Of a stretch of 64,000 bases of DNA, positions 49,062 through 57,435 are shown piece by piece. Every line of letters starts with the position of its first letter. Position 1 is the first letter of the stretch. The stretch comes from Amycolatopsis nalaikhensis (GTDB lineage: Bacteria > Actinomycetota > Actinomycetes > Mycobacteriales > Pseudonocardiaceae), in contig NZ_CP127173.1 in the NCBI RefSeq assembly GCF_030264295.1, positions 7,199,501-7,263,500 of the forward strand, written 5' to 3'. The translations under genes were made by a program, and so were the position numbers. Below the pieces are notes generated by a model. It worked only from the letters and a program-made list of their open reading frames with translations. It searched no databases and was not told the origin of the DNA.

Positions 49062-50174
49062 ATGAAGACCAAAGCAGCCGTCCTGCTGGAAGCGGGCAAG
49101 CCGTTCGAGATCATGGAGCTGGACCTCGACGGCCCCGGCCCCGGCGAGGTGCTGATCAAGTACACCGCCGCCGGCCTCTGCCACTCGGACCTGCACCTGA
49201 CCGACGGCGACCTGCCGCCGCGGTTCCCGATCGTCGGCGGGCACGAGGGGTCCGGGATCATCGAGGAGGTCGGCCCCGGCGTCACGAAGGTCAAGCCCGG
49301 TGACCACGTCGTGTGCAGCTTCATCCCGAACTGCGGGGTGTGCCGCTACTGCGCGACGGGCCGCCAGAACCTGTGCGACATGGGCGCGACCATCCTCGAG
49401 GGCCACCTGCCCGACGGTTCGTTCCGCTTCCACGGCGGCGGGCAGGACTTCGGCGCGATGTGCATGCTCGGCACGTTCTCCGAGCGCGCCACGATTTCGC
49501 AGCACTCGGTGGTCAAAGTGGACGACTGGCTGCCGCTGGAGACGGCGGTGCTGGTCGGCTGCGGCGTCCCCAGCGGCTGGGGGAGTGCGACGTACGCGGG
49601 CGATGTCCGCGTCGGCGACATCACCGTGGTGTACGGCATCGGCGGCCTCGGCATCAACGCGGTCCAGGGCGCGGTGCACTCGGGCGCGAAGTACGTCGTG
49701 GTGGTGGATCCCCCGGGGTTCAAGCGGGAAACGGCGGTGAAGTTCGGCGCGACGCACGCGTTCGCCGAGGCGGCCGAGGCGGCGGAGAAGGTGACCGAGC
49801 TGTCCTGGGGCCAGGGCGCGGACCAGGCGATCATCACGGTCGGCACGGTCGACGCGGCGGTCGTCTCGGCGGCGTTCGACATCGTCGGCAAGGGCGGCAC
49901 GGTGGTCGTCACCGGGCTGGCGAACCCGGAGAAGCTGACGGTGCAGGTGTCGGGCGCGATGCTGACCCTGATGGAGAAGACGATCCGCGGCACGCTGTTC
50001 GGCTCGTCGAACCCGCAGTACGACATCGTCCGCCTGCTGCGGCTCTACGACGCGGGCCAGCTCAAGCTCGACGAGCTGGTGACGAACCGGTACCGCCTGG
50101 AGGACGTGAACCAGGGGTACGAGGACCTGCGGGAGGGCAAGAACATCCGCGGCGTCATCGTCCACGACGGCTGA
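49062..50174 (+). CDS. Zinc alcohol dehydrogenase (NDMA-dependent type)
   Basis: 370 residues from ATG 49062. Catalytic zinc ligands in AAGLCHSDLHLTDGD and GGHEGSGIIEEVG, structural zinc cysteines in IPNCGVCRYCATGRQNLCD, and a Rossmann motif YGIGGLGINAVQGAVHSGA. MKTKAAVLLEAGKPFEIMEL and the extra segment EGHLPDGSFRFHGGGQDFGA match actinobacterial NDMA-dependent alcohol dehydrogenases, in which NAD stays bound and electrons leave through a separate acceptor. With the aldehyde dehydrogenase it forms a two-step alcohol-to-acid route. A hairpin follows the stop. Confidence 0.93.
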   Translation: MKTKAAVLLEAGKPFEIMELDLDGPGPGEVLIKYTAAGLCHSDLHLTDGDLPPRFPIVGGHEGSGIIEEVGPGVTKVKPGDHVVCSFIPNCGVCRYCATGRQNLCDMGATILEGHLPDGSFRFHGGGQDFGAMCMLGTFSERATISQHSVVKVDDWLPLETAVLVGCGVPSGWGSATYAGDVRVGDITVVYGIGGLGINAVQGAVHSGAKYVVVVDPPGFKRETAVKFGATHAFAEAAEAAEKVTELSWGQGADQAIITVGTVDAAVVSAAFDIVGKGGTVVVTGLANPEKLTVQVSGAMLTLMEKTIRGTLFGSSNPQYDIVRLLRLYDAGQLKLDELVTNRYRLEDVNQGYEDLREGKNIRGVIVHDG

Positions 50175-50180
50175 GAGGTC

Positions 50181-50210
50181 GGGCCGTGCGGTGGGGTCAC
50201 CGCGCGGCCC
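50181..50210. terminator. Stem-loop between convergent genes
   Basis: GGGCCGTGCGGTG pairs with CACCGCGCGGCCC (12 of 13) across GGGT. It fits as a shared terminator for the alcohol dehydrogenase and the convergent decarboxylase-like gene. Confidence 0.55.
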
Positions 50211-50217
50211 GGCCGCG

Positions 50218-51192
50218 TCACGTGTCCAGCAGCTCCGGGGCGAAGACCTCCTCGATCGACCACCGCCGCGTCGACAATCCCTGCTCGTGGTGGTAGCGCA
50301 GGTAGGTGTCGAGCGTGGTGCGGTTGGCCGAAACGCCGTAGGGCCACCAGTCTTCGGGGAACTCTCCGGCGTTGCGCTCCACCAGCGCGTTGGTCCACGG
50401 GACCATCGTCTGGACTTGGTAGAGCCGCCGGTGGCGGCGGTACCGCTCGGCGGCCGCGTCCTTGGCCGCGCCGAACAGGTCGTACAGCTCGCGGGCGAGG
50501 CCGGGGCGGTCGCGCAGCAGCCGCCGCCGGACGACGATCGTGTGCATGATCGGGAAGATCCCCGTGCGGCGGTGCCAGTCGCGTTCCACGGTCTCGTAGT
50601 CCGGGAACAGGCGGGCGACGTTCGGGGACCCGTCGAGGACGCACCGCGGGACGTTCGCGGAGAAGAGCGCGTCGATCTCGCCCGTGTCGAGCAGGTCGCC
50701 GAGCGTCTTGCCGTCGGGCACTTCGGACACTTCGACGTCGGCCGGGTGCGGGTGCGGCGTGAAGCCGAAGGGCGCCGCGGGGTGGTCGAGGCCGCCGATC
50801 AGCCAGCGGTTGCGGGAGGGCTCGAAGCCGTATTCGTCGCTCAGGATGCCCTTGGCCCACACGCCGGAGTCCTGGCCGTAGGTGCCGAACTCGCCGATCG
50901 TGCGGCCGACCAGGTCAGCGGGCCCGGTGATCCCGGAGCGCGTGTTGACGAAGACGCACGAGTGCCGGAACACCCGGTTGGGGAAGATCGGCAGCGCGAC
51001 GAAAGGCAGGCCGGCCTCCAGGAGCCGCAGGTGGAAGGTCAGGCCCAGCTCGCCGACGTCGAAAGCGTCGCCGCGCACCAGCCGGTCGAAGATCTCGGGC
51101 AGGGTGGCTGCGGTTTCGACCGTGGCGGGCCCGGTTCCGTCGAAGAGCGCCTGCGTCGTGTCGTAGCGGTAGCACCCGATCCGCAGGGGCAT
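50218..51192 (-). CDS. 4,5-dihydroxyphthalate decarboxylase-like (periplasmic-binding fold) protein
   Basis: 324 residues from ATG 51192 (AAGGAG upstream). It has a substrate-binding-protein fold without a signal peptide: RIGCYRYDTTQALFDGTG, then FDVGELGLTFHLRLLEAG and LPIFPNRVFRHSCVFVNT, followed by GRTIGEFGTYGQDSGVWAKG. This matches the Pht5-type family, annotated as 4,5-dihydroxyphthalate decarboxylase or as NMT1-like binding proteins. The histidine in RHSCVF and the YGQDSGVW segment are conserved there. It is cytosolic, so decarboxylase is likelier than transport, but the substrate is unproven. It is divergent from a LysR gene. Confidence 0.78.
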   Translation of the reverse strand: MPLRIGCYRYDTTQALFDGTGPATVETAATLPEIFDRLVRGDAFDVGELGLTFHLRLLEAGLPFVALPIFPNRVFRHSCVFVNTRSGITGPADLVGRTIGEFGTYGQDSGVWAKGILSDEYGFEPSRNRWLIGGLDHPAAPFGFTPHPHPADVEVSEVPDGKTLGDLLDTGEIDALFSANVPRCVLDGSPNVARLFPDYETVERDWHRRTGIFPIMHTIVVRRRLLRDRPGLARELYDLFGAAKDAAAERYRRHRRLYQVQTMVPWTNALVERNAGEFPEDWWPYGVSANRTTLDTYLRYHHEQGLSTRRWSIEEVFAPELLDT

Positions 51193-51289
51193 GTGATCAC
51201 TCCTTCCGCCTCCGATGGTTCGCCGCCGGGGCGGGGGAAGTCCAAGTCCCGCCGGGCCGACTCGATACCGTGCGGGTATCGTGCTGGCG

Positions 51290-52134
51290 GTGGAGCTGCG
51301 CACGCTGCGGTACTTCGTCGCGGTGGCCGAGGAGGGGCACGTCGGCCGGGCGGCCCGTCGCCTGCACATGACCCAGCCGCCGCTCAGCCGGGCGATCCGC
51401 GGCCTGGAGGACGACCTCGGCGCGACGCTGTTCGAGCGCACCCCGAAGGGTGTCGTCCTCACTTCGGCGGGCACGATCCTCTACGAAGACGCGCGGGCGT
51501 TGCTCGGGCAGGCCGATCGCCTCCGCGACCGGGTCACCGCGGTCGCGCGCCTGCGGGTCGGGACGCTGGCGGACGCGGCCGAGCACGTCGGCGGCCGCCT
51601 GGTCCCGCTGTTCCGGGAACGCCACCCGCACGTGACCGTCAGCGTCCACGAGGCCGATCTCGGCGACCCGACAGCCGGGTTGCGAGCCGGGCTCGTCGAC
51701 GTCGCGTTGACCAGGACTCCCTTCGACAGCACGGGATTCGCCACGCGGGTGCTGCGCTCGGTGCCGGTCGGCGTGGTGCTGCGCGACGACGACCCGCTCG
51801 CGGACCACGCGTCGGTGTCGGCGGCGGAGCTGGCCGGCCGCCGCTGGGTCCGGCTGCCGGACGGCACCGACCCGGTGTGGGCGGACTACTGGACCGGCGG
51901 CCCGCCCGACGACACGGCACCGGTCCGGCGGACGGTCCAGGAGTGCCTCCAGGCCGTCGCGTGGAACGGGATCTCGGCGCTCGCCCCGGTGGACCAGCCC
52001 CTGCCGCCCGGCCTGGTCGTGGTCCCGCTGACCGGCCGCCCCCGAGCGACATCGTGGTGGCGTGGCCGCGGCGGCGCCGCGGCCGGCTGGTCCGCGGCTT
52101 CGTCGAGGTGGCCGCGGCCGCGACGGTCAGCTAG
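51290..52134 (+). pseudogene. LysR-family regulator, frameshifted near its end
   Basis: From GTG 51290 the winged helix is complete: ELRTLRYFVAVAEEGHVGRA, then LHMTQPPLSRAIRGLEDDLG. The effector domain runs to PPGLVVVPLTGRP. A run of five C at 52039-52043 then shifts the frame. One more C restores PSDIVVAWPRRRRGRLVRGF and ends ATVS at 52134, the usual LysR length of about 281 residues. Without it the frame runs into unrelated sequence. A homopolymer error is likely. TATCGT lies 7 nt before the GTG, so initiation may be leaderless. It is divergent from the decarboxylase-like gene, its likely target. Confidence 0.75.
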
Positions 52135-52260
52135 CGGCCAGGGACGCCCGCACCGCGCGTTCGACCAGGATCGGCACGAAGGCGTGCACGCGGGCACCGG
52201 CGAACCGGGCGCGCTCGTGGTCGACGAGGGTGTGGAGGCGGCCCCGGACCTGGTCATCAG
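52127..52260 (-). pseudogene. C-terminal fragment resembling three-helix-bundle small proteins
   Basis: The reverse strand encodes RGRLHTLVDHERARFAGARV, then HAFVPILVERAVRASLAAS and a stop at 52127. This is the typical end of small actinobacterial proteins annotated with a three-helix-bundle dimerisation domain. Upstream the frame stays open to 52570 but turns low-complexity, so only a fragment is supported. It overlaps the LysR end by 8 nt and the forward fragment below. Confidence 0.3.
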
Positions 52261-52531
52261 CGCGGGCAAGGACCTGGTCGACGCGCTGGCCCTGGTGACG
52301 GCCAGCCACCTGGACCGGCAGTTCCTGGTGCTCGGCGCCGAGCTGGCCGAGCCGACGGCGAACGTGACGGCGGCGAACTGGCCGGGCGCGTCGTTCCGCG
52401 GCGAGGGACTGGGCACGTCGACGGGCTTCGACCCGGCGTCGTTCACCCCGTCCCGCGCGGCGGCGGCCGTCCGGGCCGGGGTGGCGAGTGTCCTCAGTGG
52501 AGTGACCGGCGTGGTGCTCCGGCTCGGCTAG
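52217..52531 (+). pseudogene. Fragment resembling a BMP-type binding protein
   Basis: Forward frame with strong G/C third positions: DLVISAGKDLVDALALVTAS, then RQFLVLGAELAEPTANVTAA and SRAAAAVRAGVASVLSGVTG, ending at 52531. The hydrophobic strand, the phrase DLVI-x-AG-K and the NVT stretch recall the second lobe of BMP/PnrA-type binding proteins. No start, signal or first lobe is present, so it is probably a remnant. The alternative is that the coding potential is a by-product of the opposite strand. Confidence 0.35.
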
Positions 52532-52699
52532 CCGGCGCCCCGGTCGCCGGGGCAAGGTCAGGGTGGTCACCCCACCGACGGCCTGCCCGGCGCACAGGAC
52601 CCGGCGGCCGGGCTGCTACCGGCCGACCTTCCTCGCCAGGGCCAACGCTCGCCGACGGGACGATGAAGGTGCTGCCGTGACGCACTGACGGCTGCCCTC

Positions 52700-52737
52700 G
52701 GGGGCCGGTTCCGGTCCGGTGGCCGGAACCGGCCCCC
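52700..52737. terminator. Perfect 15-bp stem-loop
   Basis: GGGGGCCGGTTCCGG pairs with its exact complement across 8 nt, in the 266-nt gap before the lectin gene. The rest of the gap (52532-52699) shows no gene. Confidence 0.5.
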
Positions 52738-52797
52738 CGCGCGGGTTCGCGCTCCGGCATGGTCGGGGGCTCGGAGTGTCGAACGTGGGGAGCGTCG

Positions 52798-53310
52798 ATG
52801 AGCTGGAAGAAGTGGGCCGCGGTGGTGGCCGGTGCGGTGGCCGCGCTCGGGGTGGCGACCCCGGCGGCGAGCGCGGCGGACTACGGGCCGTACCCGATCA
52901 CGAACAACTACAGCGGCCGGTGCCTCGAGCCGCAGGGCACCGCCAACGGCGCACCGGTCGTGCTGTGGGACTGCTGGGAGGTGACCAACCGCTGGTACCT
53001 CCGCTACGTGTCGTACGACAGCAGGTACCAGGTGGTCGACTCGGTGAGCGGCCGCTGCCTCGACGCGCGCTGGCAGGAGATCGGCGGCAACGGCACGCCG
53101 ATCCAGTTGTGGGACTGCCTGGGCGGCGGCCAGACGAACCAGGTGTGGTGGGTGTTCCAGGACGGTTACCGCAACTACACGATCCAGAACGTGTACAACT
53201 CGCGCGTGCTGGACGCGCAGTGGCAGCAGCTCGGGCACAACGGCACGCCGGTTCAGCTGTGGGACGACCTCGGTGCCGGGCAGGCGAACCAGCGGTGGGG
53301 CGTGCTCTGA
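52798..53310 (+). CDS. Secreted ricin-type beta-trefoil lectin
   Basis: 170 residues from ATG 52798 (GGGGAG upstream; an ATG 39 nt earlier lacks a site). Signal peptide MSWKKWAAVVAGAVAALG, ending PAASA-A. The mature part is one RICIN trefoil with three repeats: SGRCLEPQGTANGAPVVLWDC, SGRCLDARWQEIGGNGTPIQLWDC (read in the two copies at about 46 and 94) and SRVLDAQWQQLGHNGTPVQLWDD, and QxW boxes QTNQVW and QANQRW. No enzyme domain is attached. It probably binds polysaccharide outside the cell. The stop abuts the convergent IclR gene. Confidence 0.87.
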   Translation: MSWKKWAAVVAGAVAALGVATPAASAADYGPYPITNNYSGRCLEPQGTANGAPVVLWDCWEVTNRWYLRYVSYDSRYQVVDSVSGRCLDARWQEIGGNGTPIQLWDCLGGGQTNQVWWVFQDGYRNYTIQNVYNSRVLDAQWQQLGHNGTPVQLWDDLGAGQANQRWGVL

Positions 53311-53937
53311 TCACCCGGTGAGGGCCGTGCCGAGCACGCGGGCGGTGCTCGCCAGGCCGGGCACCAGGGCGAGCGGGTTCCGGCCGGGCGGTGCGGCCGC
53401 GGCCAGGGCGGCCACGACCGCACCGCCCGGCCCACGCACGGGCACGGCCACCCCGTCGGCGGCCGCGGCGTAGCCCCGCAGGCCAGGGCCAGCGGCTGCA
53501 CCGTCCGGCCCCGCGGTGGTGCAGCCCCGCCCGGGCGCGGCCAGAACCCGAGCGGCGACAGCGTCCGGCGACAGCGCCGTCCCGGGCCGGGCGTCGACCC
53601 CTTCGGCTGCCACGACCACGACCCGATCGCCCCGGCGGACCGCCAGCAGGGTGCCCGCGCGGATCCGCGCCGACAGCACCGGCAGCCACTCCCGGGCCGC
53701 CGCCCGCAGCTCCGGCTCCCAGTTCCGGCCGAGCCGGAACAGCCGCGTCCCGATCCGGTACCCGCCGGACACCCGCTCCACGGCGCCGACCTCGATCAGC
53801 TGGTCGAGCAGCCGGTGCGTGGTCGTCTTCGGCAGGTCGCCCGCGCGGGCCAGCTCCGCGAATCCCGCTCGGCCGCCCAGCTCGTCGAGGGTCTCCAGCA
53901 GCGCGAACGCGCCCTCCAGCACCCCTCGCCCCGCCAT
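53311..53937 (-). CDS. IclR-family regulator (short)
   Basis: 208 residues from ATG 53937. Winged helix: VLEGAFALLETLDELGGRAGF, here AELARAGDLPKTTTHRLLDQ, then LIEVGAVERVSGGYRIGTRL. The effector domain is shorter than usual (about 130 residues against 170) and much of it is Ala/Gly/Pro-rich, so ligand binding may be reduced. It lies directly upstream-facing of nothing obvious: its left neighbour is convergent and its right neighbour ends 57 nt away on the same strand, so it may be read from the transporter operon or control it. Confidence 0.8.
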   Translation of the reverse strand: MAGRGVLEGAFALLETLDELGGRAGFAELARAGDLPKTTTHRLLDQLIEVGAVERVSGGYRIGTRLFRLGRNWEPELRAAAREWLPVLSARIRAGTLLAVRRGDRVVVVAAEGVDARPGTALSPDAVAARVLAAPGRGCTTAGPDGAAAGPGLRGYAAAADGVAVPVRGPGGAVVAALAAAAPPGRNPLALVPGLASTARVLGTALTG

Positions 53938-53994
53938 GACCGCAGTACACGGCAGCACGCGCGGCGGCGGAACGGCCTTTCGGGCACCCTCCGG

Positions 53995-55857
53995 TCACGC
54001 CGAGCGGACCCCGCCCTCCGGCAGCACCGACAACGTCAACCACGACCGCCCGTCGACGTGGACTCGGTTCGTCGCCACCACCTTGCGCCGGTCGCCCACC
54101 TCGCGGGCGCCCGTGTTGGTGTTCACGTCGAAGCGCGGGAAATTGCTGGAACTCACGTCGAGCCGGATGCGGTGCCCCGCCCGGAACAGGTTGGCCGTGT
54201 CGGGGGCCTCGACCGTGATCTCGTACACCTCGCCCGGCACCAGCGGCTCCGGCTCGGCGAACGAGTTCCGGTAGCGGCAGCGCAGGATCCCGTCGGTCAG
54301 GTTCATCGCGAAGCCCTGCGGGTAGTCCGCGCTCGGCGGGTGGACGTCGACCAGCTTGACCGTGAAGTCCGTGTCCGCGGCCGTCGACGAGACCGCCAGC
54401 CGGACCGTCACCGGCCCCGCCACCGCCACGTCGTGGGCCAGCGGTGGGGTCTGGAACACCAGCACGTCGGGGCGGCTCTCCAGCGGCAGGAACGGCGGTG
54501 TCGCCCCGAAGAACCGCTCGTCCGGGCACTGGTGGAACGCGCCGCCGCTCATCACCGGCTCGCCCGACGTCACCTGGCCGCCCAGCGTGGGGACCGGGTC
54601 GGCCGGGTCGAAGTCGTACTCCAGGACCCCGCTCTCCGGTGGGGTTCGCGAAAGACCACCGTCGGCGCAGAGGTGGAACACCCGGTCCGAAGCGTTCTCC
54701 GGGGGCCACGCCGTCGCCGTGCACCAGCGGCCGCCGTGGTCGAGGCGTCCCTCGGGGGTCCGGTGGCCGGATCCGCCGCCCATCAGGAAGTAGCGCACCG
54801 GCGGCGGGGCGTCGCCGGAGCCGGCCAGGTGGGCGTCGAACCAGCGCAGCCGCATCGTCACGTAGTCGTCGTCGAGGTTGCCCTCCAGCGGGGCTTCGGG
54901 ACCGAAGTCGACGTCGCCCGCGTGCCGGGCGCTGCGGGCGCCGTGCGTCCACGGCCCGAGCACCAGGTAGGCCGGACTGTGCTTCTTGCGGCCGAGCTCG
55001 CGGAAGTTCTCCGTCGCGGTGCGGATGTACGGGTCGTACCAGCTGGCGATGTGCAGGCTGGGCACGTCCGGGAACTGGTCGTAGTAGCCGCGCGCGAAGA
55101 TGCCCGGCTGGCGCCAGTAGTCGTCGAAGACGCCGTGCTCCCACTGCTGCAGCAGGTAGTCCTCGTAGTCGGGGACGAACCGCAGCGGCGTGGCCCCGCG
55201 CCGCCACGGCATCCGGGTGAACCAGGCGCCGAGGTCCTCGGAGTCCAAAGTGGCCCGCAGCACCGGGTCGGCGAGCACCTCCGCGCTGGTGCGGGCCCGG
55301 TGGAACGCCCACGTCACCTGCTTCAGCTCGAACGCGCCGCCCATCCGGGTCCCGGCTTCGTAGGCGCTGGCGAAGCCGCCGGAGTCGAGGAACATCGCGG
55401 CCAGGTGCGGCGCGCCCAGCGACGCCAGCGCGGCCTGGGCGTGCGCCGAATACGAGACGCCCATCGTCGCGACGCGGCCGTCGCACCACTTCTGGGCGGC
55501 GAGCCACTCGACCGTGTCGTAACCGTCTTCGGCTTCGTTGAGGTACTTGGTGAACGTGCCGCCCGAGTCGCCGCGGCCGCGGCAGTCCTGGCGCACCACC
55601 AGGTACCCGCCCGCGACGAACCGCTCGGCGGCCACCTCGGGCGCCGGCGGGTTGTCCGGCCCGAGTGCGCCGTCCGAAGGCCGCGCCAACCGGCGGCCAT
55701 AGGGCGTGCGCTCCAGCAGCACCGGCCCGGCGGGCGGATCGGGCTGCGCGGCGTAGAGGTCGGCGACCAGCACCGTGCCGTCCCGGGCGGGCACGTCCAG
55801 CACGAGCCGCCAGCAGACGCGGCCGCCGGGCAGCGCCAGCCGTTCCCAGTTCCCCAT
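53995..55857 (-). CDS. CocE/NonD family hydrolase (X-Pro dipeptidyl-peptidase type)
   Basis: 620 residues from ATG 55857. Alpha/beta-hydrolase with nucleophile serine in RVATMGVSYSAHAQAALASL, acid aspartate in SLHIASWYDPYIRTATENF and histidine in VLGPWTHGARSARH. The oxyanion tyrosine lies in LLERTPYGRR. A C-terminal jelly-roll domain (VTVRLAVSSTAADTDFTVKL, then FRAGHRIRLDVSSSNFPRFD) completes the S15/CocE fold. It cleaves ester, amide or X-Pro bonds. There is no signal peptide, so it is cytosolic. It is the last gene of an operon with a polar-amino-acid-type importer, suggesting import then hydrolysis of one small ester, amide or peptide. Confidence 0.9.
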   Translation of the reverse strand: MGNWERLALPGGRVCWRLVLDVPARDGTVLVADLYAAQPDPPAGPVLLERTPYGRRLARPSDGALGPDNPPAPEVAAERFVAGGYLVVRQDCRGRGDSGGTFTKYLNEAEDGYDTVEWLAAQKWCDGRVATMGVSYSAHAQAALASLGAPHLAAMFLDSGGFASAYEAGTRMGGAFELKQVTWAFHRARTSAEVLADPVLRATLDSEDLGAWFTRMPWRRGATPLRFVPDYEDYLLQQWEHGVFDDYWRQPGIFARGYYDQFPDVPSLHIASWYDPYIRTATENFRELGRKKHSPAYLVLGPWTHGARSARHAGDVDFGPEAPLEGNLDDDYVTMRLRWFDAHLAGSGDAPPPVRYFLMGGGSGHRTPEGRLDHGGRWCTATAWPPENASDRVFHLCADGGLSRTPPESGVLEYDFDPADPVPTLGGQVTSGEPVMSGGAFHQCPDERFFGATPPFLPLESRPDVLVFQTPPLAHDVAVAGPVTVRLAVSSTAADTDFTVKLVDVHPPSADYPQGFAMNLTDGILRCRYRNSFAEPEPLVPGEVYEITVEAPDTANLFRAGHRIRLDVSSSNFPRFDVNTNTGAREVGDRRKVVATNRVHVDGRSWLTLSVLPEGGVRSA

Positions 55858-56675
55858 CAGAGCCCGCCCGCGAACTGCGCACCCAGCGCGGGCCAGGCGG
55901 CGACGAGCTGGGGGAGCGGGGCGGTGGTGAAGTACTTGCGGTACAGCCGGGCGTAGGTGCCGTCCGCGACCATCGCGCCGAGCTGCTGGTCGAGCGCGGT
56001 CAGCAGCGCGCCGTGGTCCTTCGGCACGGCCATCGACGTCGGGTGCTCCACCGGCGCGGAGGCGGCGCGCCGCAGCGCGGGGTACTGCTTGAGGAAGTGC
56101 TCGGCGTCGGGACCGCCGACGACGAACGCGTCGAGGCTGCCGTTGAGCAGCTGGCTCACCGCCGCGTTGGCGTTGGGGAAGCCGATCGGGACGGCACCCG
56201 GCATCTTCGCCGGCACGAAGGGTTCCTGCGTCGACCCGGTCACCGCGCCGACCTTCTTCCCGCCGAAGTCGGTGAGCTTCGACGCGGGGTTCTTGGCAGC
56301 CGTGAGCACCGCGGTGGTGCTCCAGAACAGCGGCTTGGTGAAGGAAACGCTCTTCTGGCGCTCGTCGGTGACGCCCAGCCCGGCGGCGGCCAGGTCGTAC
56401 TGGTGGCTGGTGAGCCCGGCCAGCGACGACGTCACCGACGTCGCCTTGTAGTCGACCTTCAGCCCGAGCCGCTTGGCGGCCTCGTCGGTGAGGTCGACGA
56501 CGAACCCGACCGGCTTGCCCGACGGGTCGCCGTAGGCGAACGGGGGCTGGCTGGTCTGGGTCGCGGCGCGGATCGTGCCGGGCTCGATCAGGCCGTAGGG
56601 GTTGTCGGCGGCCGGGTCGCCGCCGCACCCGGCGAGCAGCAGCCCGCACACGGCCACGGTCAGGAGCTTGCGCAT
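55857..56675 (-). CDS. Polar-amino-acid-type ABC transporter binding lipoprotein
   Basis: 272 residues. Lipobox in LLTVAVCGLLLAGC-GG. Family 3 solute-binding pattern: GTIRAATQTSQPPFAYGDPS, then GFVVDLTDEAAKRLGLKVDY and YDLAAAGLGVTDERQKSVSF, and later GKKVGAVTGSTQE. It binds an amino acid or an amino-acid-like compound. It shares one base with the hydrolase start and is 31 nt downstream of the ATPase gene. Confidence 0.92.
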   Translation of the reverse strand: MRKLLTVAVCGLLLAGCGGDPAADNPYGLIEPGTIRAATQTSQPPFAYGDPSGKPVGFVVDLTDEAAKRLGLKVDYKATSVTSSLAGLTSHQYDLAAAGLGVTDERQKSVSFTKPLFWSTTAVLTAAKNPASKLTDFGGKKVGAVTGSTQEPFVPAKMPGAVPIGFPNANAAVSQLLNGSLDAFVVGGPDAEHFLKQYPALRRAASAPVEHPTSMAVPKDHGALLTALDQQLGAMVADGTYARLYRKYFTTAPLPQLVAAWPALGAQFAGGL

Positions 56676-56706
56676 GGTCTGTCCTTTCCGGACGGTTCAG
56701 GAGGGT

Positions 56707-57435
56707 TCAGAGGACGCGGGCGAGGAAGTCGCGCAGTCGCGGGGTTTCCGGGTCGTCGAGGGTCGCGCGGGCCGGGCCCGACTCGGCGATGCGGCCCTCG
56801 TCCATGAACACCACGCGGTCGGCCACCTCGCGGGCGAAGCCGATCTCGTGGGTCACGACGAGCATGGTCATGCCGGACGCGGCCAGCGCGCGCATGACGT
56901 CGAGGACGTCCTTCACCAGCTCGGGGTCGAGCGCGGAGGTCGCCTCGTCGAAGAGCATCACCTCGGGCTCCATCGCGAGCGCGCGGGCGATCGCGACGCG
57001 CTGCTGCTGGCCGCCGGAGAGCCGGCCGGGCCGCTGCCGCGCCAGGTGCGCGAGGCCGAGGCGCTCCAGCTGGGTCATCGCCGCGGCCTCGGCGGCCTCC
57101 TTGCCGAGGCGGCGCACGTGGCGCAGCGCGGCGGTGACGTTGTTCAGCACGCTCAGGTGCGGGAACAGGTTGAAGTGCTGGAACACCATGCCGACGCGGG
57201 CGCGGACGGCGTCGACGTCCACCCCGGGGCCGGTGACGGCCGTGCCGCCGATCCGGATCTCGCCCGCCGTCGGCGGTTCGAGCAGGTTGAGGCACTTGAG
57301 CAGGGTCGACTTGCCGGAGCCGGACCGGCCGATCACGCAGACGGTTTCGCCGGCGGCCACGTCGAGGTCGACGTCGCGGAGCACTTCGATCGGCCCGTAC
57401 CGCTTGTGCAGGCCGCGCACGGTCACCGTGGACAT
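56707..57435 (-). CDS. Polar-amino-acid-type ABC transporter ATPase
   Basis: 242 residues from ATG 57435, sharing one base with the permease stop. Walker A GRSGSGKST, Q-loop VGMVFQHFNLFPHLSVLNNV, signature LSGGQQQRVAIARAL, Walker B VMLFDEATSALDPE, H-loop VVTHE. This is the standard GlnQ/HisP class. Confidence 0.94.
   Translation of the reverse strand: MSTVTVRGLHKRYGPIEVLRDVDLDVAAGETVCVIGRSGSGKSTLLKCLNLLEPPTAGEIRIGGTAVTGPGVDVDAVRARVGMVFQHFNLFPHLSVLNNVTAALRHVRRLGKEAAEAAAMTQLERLGLAHLARQRPGRLSGGQQQRVAIARALAMEPEVMLFDEATSALDPELVKDVLDVMRALAASGMTMLVVTHEIGFAREVADRVVFMDEGRIAESGPARATLDDPETPRLRDFLARVL

Noticed and set aside
53391..53939. Forward Arg/Pro-rich ORF antisense to the IclR gene
   Set aside because: No domain or ribosome-binding site; shadow of the reverse-strand gene.
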